Source: Actinomycetes bacterium
Lineage (GTDB): Bacteria; Actinomycetota; Acidimicrobiia; Acidimicrobiales; Acidimicrobiaceae
Reading direction: 5' to 3'
DNA length: 8,737 bases
Assembly (NCBI GenBank): GCA_021792075.1
Contig: JAJYVK010000049.1
Coordinates: forward strand, 1-8,737
Shown: in pieces, positions 7,163 to 8,737 of the stretch
Position numbering within the stretch: position 1 is the first letter of the stretch
Layout of the letters: each line of letters begins with the position of its first letter
Notes under the pieces: generated by a model
The model's input: the letters and a program-made list of their open reading frames with translations, nothing else
What the model was told of the DNA's origin: nothing
Databases searched by the model: none
Translations under genes and position numbers: made by a program

Positions 7163-8431
7163 ATGCATTCATTTTACAGATGGCTGCGAACAATGAATAA
7201 CATTATGAAAGCCATAGGCATATTTCGACACTCGCTCTGGTCTCGATCCGTGCTCATCCTCGTCATGCTTTCCATTACGAAAGCATGCCTCGGTGCAACA
7301 CGAGAGGCTTCATGCGATATCCAAGGTAGTTTTGTAAAAGCCACTGCTCTCCTCGATAATAAGAACTACAAACACGCTAGCATCATATTAGATCAAATAC
7401 GAGCATGCCAGAACCTGTCTCCCATAGATACATTCAATTTGGCTTGGCTATACGGAAGGTCCCACAATTTCAATACAGCCCTGAATATTCTGAGGTCCGT
7501 AAGTCCTGATATTCCAAATCGCGTCACTCATGGGTACGCGATTGCGCTCACAAAGTTTGAACTAGGCGACTTCAAGGGCACAGTCAAAACACTGACGGAT
7601 CTCCGATCCAGAGCCACACTCGATACGAGATGTATAAACCTGCTTGGCGTTACATATTCCAAGTTGGGCTTGTACCAGGACGCATATTCACAATTTGCTG
7701 AGGAACTCAACAGGAATCCTACGAGTTTATTCGCTTATCTGAATCTCGTAACGTTGTTCTCTGATATCGGGCAGTTCCAAAATGCCCTAGATGTAGCTAA
7801 TAAGGCCGTGATAGCGTTACCCGATAATTCGGAAGTGTATGTTGTACGTGGCACAATAAACATGTATATTGGTCACCTCGAGAAAGCAGATGACGATTTT
7901 GCTAACGCCATTAAGATGTCACCATCGCTAGAAGAACCACGGTTTTTGTTGGCATTGTCGTCATACAAACGTGGCGATTTTATGAGCGCTCAAAGCCAAT
8001 TAAAACAGGCCATATCATCGGGCATTGCAGGCTCGGATTTGCATTATCTGCTGGCGGAATGCTTATTAAAGACGGACAGCGCGAACCCTCATGAGGCTGT
8101 GGTGGAATTGGACCGCGCTATCGACATTAACCCACATTCTATACCTGCTAGAAATCTGCGAGGTAGACTTTTACTGGAAGAGGGTAAAGATGATCGAGCC
8201 ATAGTAGACCTAAAAATTGTTCTGCAAGCTAAGCCGAATTCACGGAGTGGACTTTATAATCTGGCAAGAGCGTATTCTGCGTTAGGAAACAAAGAAAAAG
8301 CAAAGCTTCTTTATACTCGGCTTAGTAAGCTTGAAGAAGACTACCATGCTTCTACGACGAACGATGATTCTCTGAATGACTTAAGTAAGCAAAGGATGAA
8401 AGAAGCGCTAACGGGAGGCGATGCCCAATGA
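7163..8431 (+). CDS. exported tetratricopeptide-repeat protein
   Basis: This 422-residue protein is mostly helical TPR repeats, a scaffold for protein-protein contacts. Residues 1-45 contain a long basic N-terminal stretch and a hydrophobic segment (SVLILVMLSI, 29-38) ending in CLGA, consistent with a Sec signal peptide or an N-terminal anchor; the cysteine is not in a good lipobox. About ten TPR units run from 54 to 394. The clearest are 157-187 (LLGVTYSKLGLYQDAYSQF, then NP), 190-221 (YLNLVTLFSDIGQFQNALD), 224-255 and 328-360 (LLLEEGKDDRAIVDL). The tail (395-422) is charged and probably disordered. ATG 7163 is preceded by a weak GAAAGAAG; ATGs at 7193 and 7205 are possible starts and would shorten the signal's basic region. 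A -10-like TAAAAT lies at 7128-7133 without a good -35. The gene is visibly AT-richer than the transposase remnant before it. Its partner and role are unknown. Confidence 0.85.
   Translation: MHSFYRWLRTMNNIMKAIGIFRHSLWSRSVLILVMLSITKACLGATREASCDIQGSFVKATALLDNKNYKHASIILDQIRACQNLSPIDTFNLAWLYGRSHNFNTALNILRSVSPDIPNRVTHGYAIALTKFELGDFKGTVKTLTDLRSRATLDTRCINLLGVTYSKLGLYQDAYSQFAEELNRNPTSLFAYLNLVTLFSDIGQFQNALDVANKAVIALPDNSEVYVVRGTINMYIGHLEKADDDFANAIKMSPSLEEPRFLLALSSYKRGDFMSAQSQLKQAISSGIAGSDLHYLLAECLLKTDSANPHEAVVELDRAIDINPHSIPARNLRGRLLLEEGKDDRAIVDLKIVLQAKPNSRSGLYNLARAYSALGNKEKAKLLYTRLSKLEEDYHASTTNDDSLNDLSKQRMKEALTGGDAQ
8413..8418 (+). promoter_or_regulatory. ribosome binding site inside the end of the TPR gene
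   Basis: GGGAGG lies 9 bases before the ATG at 8428, whose ATGA overlaps the TPR stop codon (TGA 8429-8431). This is the usual arrangement for translational coupling and argues that a downstream gene begins, or once began, at 8428. An ATG at 8421 is too close to the site (2 bases). Confidence 0.4.
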
Positions 8432-8541
8432 AATCGCCGCAGCCCCCAGCATGTCGGCCTCCCCCCGCCCCTGTGCCAAGATACGCTTCGGTCGTTGGTT
8501 CGATATTTCTCGTCTCGGGAACTTTCCCACTCCCTGTTTGA
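8428..8541 (+). CDS. short frame (37 aa) overlapping the TPR stop by ATGA, possibly the head of a lost gene
   Basis: The frame starts MKSPQPPACRPPPAPV, continues through a short hydrophobic stretch (SVVGSIFLVSG) and stops at TGA 8539-8541. I do not recognise it. Its support is positional: a good ribosome binding site 9 bases upstream and an ATGA overlap with the preceding gene. The proline-rich composition comes from a C-rich DNA tract, which argues against a real conserved protein. It may be a genuine small protein with a weak membrane segment, or the first codons of a coupled gene replaced by unrelated DNA after a rearrangement. In acidobacteria, exported TPR proteins are often followed by large secreted partners, but nothing like that remains here. 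Confidence 0.25.
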   Translation: MKSPQPPACRPPPAPVPRYASVVGSIFLVSGTFPLPV

Positions 8542-8593
8542 ACTAGCCTGCCGAGGTCCCGCTCTATTCAAACTGTGCGAAAAAGCGCACGTT
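8536..8593. repeat. overlapping inverted repeats in the gap after the TPR gene
   Basis: GTTTGAA (8536-8542) and TTCAAAC (8567-8573) form a perfect 7-bp inverted repeat with a 24-base spacer. The right arm runs into a second hairpin: AAC-T-GTGCG (8571-8579) pairs with CGCAC-GTT (8586-8593) across the loop AAAAAG, leaving one bulged T. The two structures share AAC, so they are mutually exclusive over those bases. They could mark a transcript end, a regulatory RNA fold or the edge of a mobile element. The rest of 8432-8699 shows no gene I can support; it also holds a C-rich tract at 8458-8471. Confidence 0.3.
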
Positions 8594-8685
8594 ATCCCCC
8601 GGTCGGGCTCATTTTGAAGTTGGAAAAGCCTAGTCCTTGATCCACTCACTTCGAACGCGTACGCTGATGTGCAGGAGTCGCCCTT

Positions 8686-8693
8686 GGGGTGAT
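8686..8693 (+). promoter_or_regulatory. strong ribosome binding site for a gene starting at 8700
   Basis: GGGGTGAT, the same eight bases found before the GH38 gene, ends 6 bases before ATG 8700. The match to the anti-Shine-Dalgarno complement and the ideal spacing decide this start over the in-frame ATG at 8667. Confidence 0.45.
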
Positions 8694-8699
8694 TGCTGC

Positions 8700-8737
8700 A
8701 TGAACTTTGAGGAACGGGTCGCCGAGCTCGCTATCAG
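8700..8737 (+). CDS. start of an unidentified gene, cut by the window end (3' partial)
   Basis: Twelve codons are visible, MNFEERVAELAI, open to the right edge. The start is supported by the GGGGTGAT ribosome binding site 6 bases upstream. The acidic, amphipathic beginning shows no signal peptide, so a cytoplasmic product is more likely. The frame is also open upstream to a TAG at 8631-8633, with a second possible ATG at 8667 that lacks a ribosome binding site. Too little is visible to name a family. Confidence 0.45.
   Translation, partial: MNFEERVAELAI

Noticed and set aside
8441..8471. G-quadruplex potential on the minus strand of the C-rich tract
   Set aside because: The G runs do not give four properly spaced runs of three or more with short loops; at best a weak structure.
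8341..8649. 102-codon frame on the minus strand across the TPR gene end and the following gap
   Set aside because: It overlaps the TPR coding region antisense, has low-complexity Arg/Ser/Trp-rich content with no recognisable motif, and no ribosome binding site was seen before its start.
1..8737. tRNA, rRNA, CRISPR or SusD-like gene
   Set aside because: None was seen on reading: no regularly spaced repeats, no recognisable RNA gene, and no SusD motif after the receptor.

Overview
The window looks like an accessory stretch of a Gram-negative soil bacterium, most probably an acidobacterium. The main reason is a large TonB-dependent receptor of the Oar/carboxypeptidase-regulatory-like type, without a SusD partner, next to a secreted glycoside hydrolase. 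Taxonomy is inferred from gene style only. All recognisable genes lie on the + strand.

Layout. Bases 1-2719 carry the plug end and whole beta-barrel of a TonB-dependent outer-membrane receptor; its start lies outside the window. The 181-base gap 2720-2900 holds two back-to-back hairpins just after the receptor stop, an imperfect dyad, and a strong ribosome binding site. Bases 2901-6395 encode a secreted two-part enzyme: a rhamnogalacturonan-lyase-like (PL4-type) beta-sandwich fused to a glycoside hydrolase family 38 (alpha-mannosidase-like) catalytic unit with all four expected metal/nucleophile residues. Bases 6460-7080 are a 3'-truncated IS630-family transposase remnant, visibly more GC-rich than the gene after it. 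Bases 7163-8431 encode an exported tetratricopeptide-repeat protein. Its stop overlaps a possible start (ATGA) with a good ribosome binding site, but that frame closes after 37 codons, as if a downstream partner gene had been lost. Bases 8432-8699 hold no convincing gene, only inverted repeats and a C-rich tract. A new gene probably starts at 8700 behind a strong ribosome binding site and runs off the window.

How the genes may work together. The receptor and the GH38 enzyme plausibly form a small glycan-use pair: the enzyme trims a mannose- or rhamnogalacturonan-containing polymer outside the cytoplasm and the receptor imports product or binds polymer. This rests on gene neighbourhood and family knowledge; no substrate can be read from the sequence. 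The transposase remnant and the broken appearance downstream of the TPR gene suggest the right half has been rearranged. I see no tRNA, rRNA, CRISPR array or defence system, and nothing that clearly amounts to a new biological system. The most notable items are the PL4-like/GH38 fusion and the ATGA-coupled short frame after the TPR gene.
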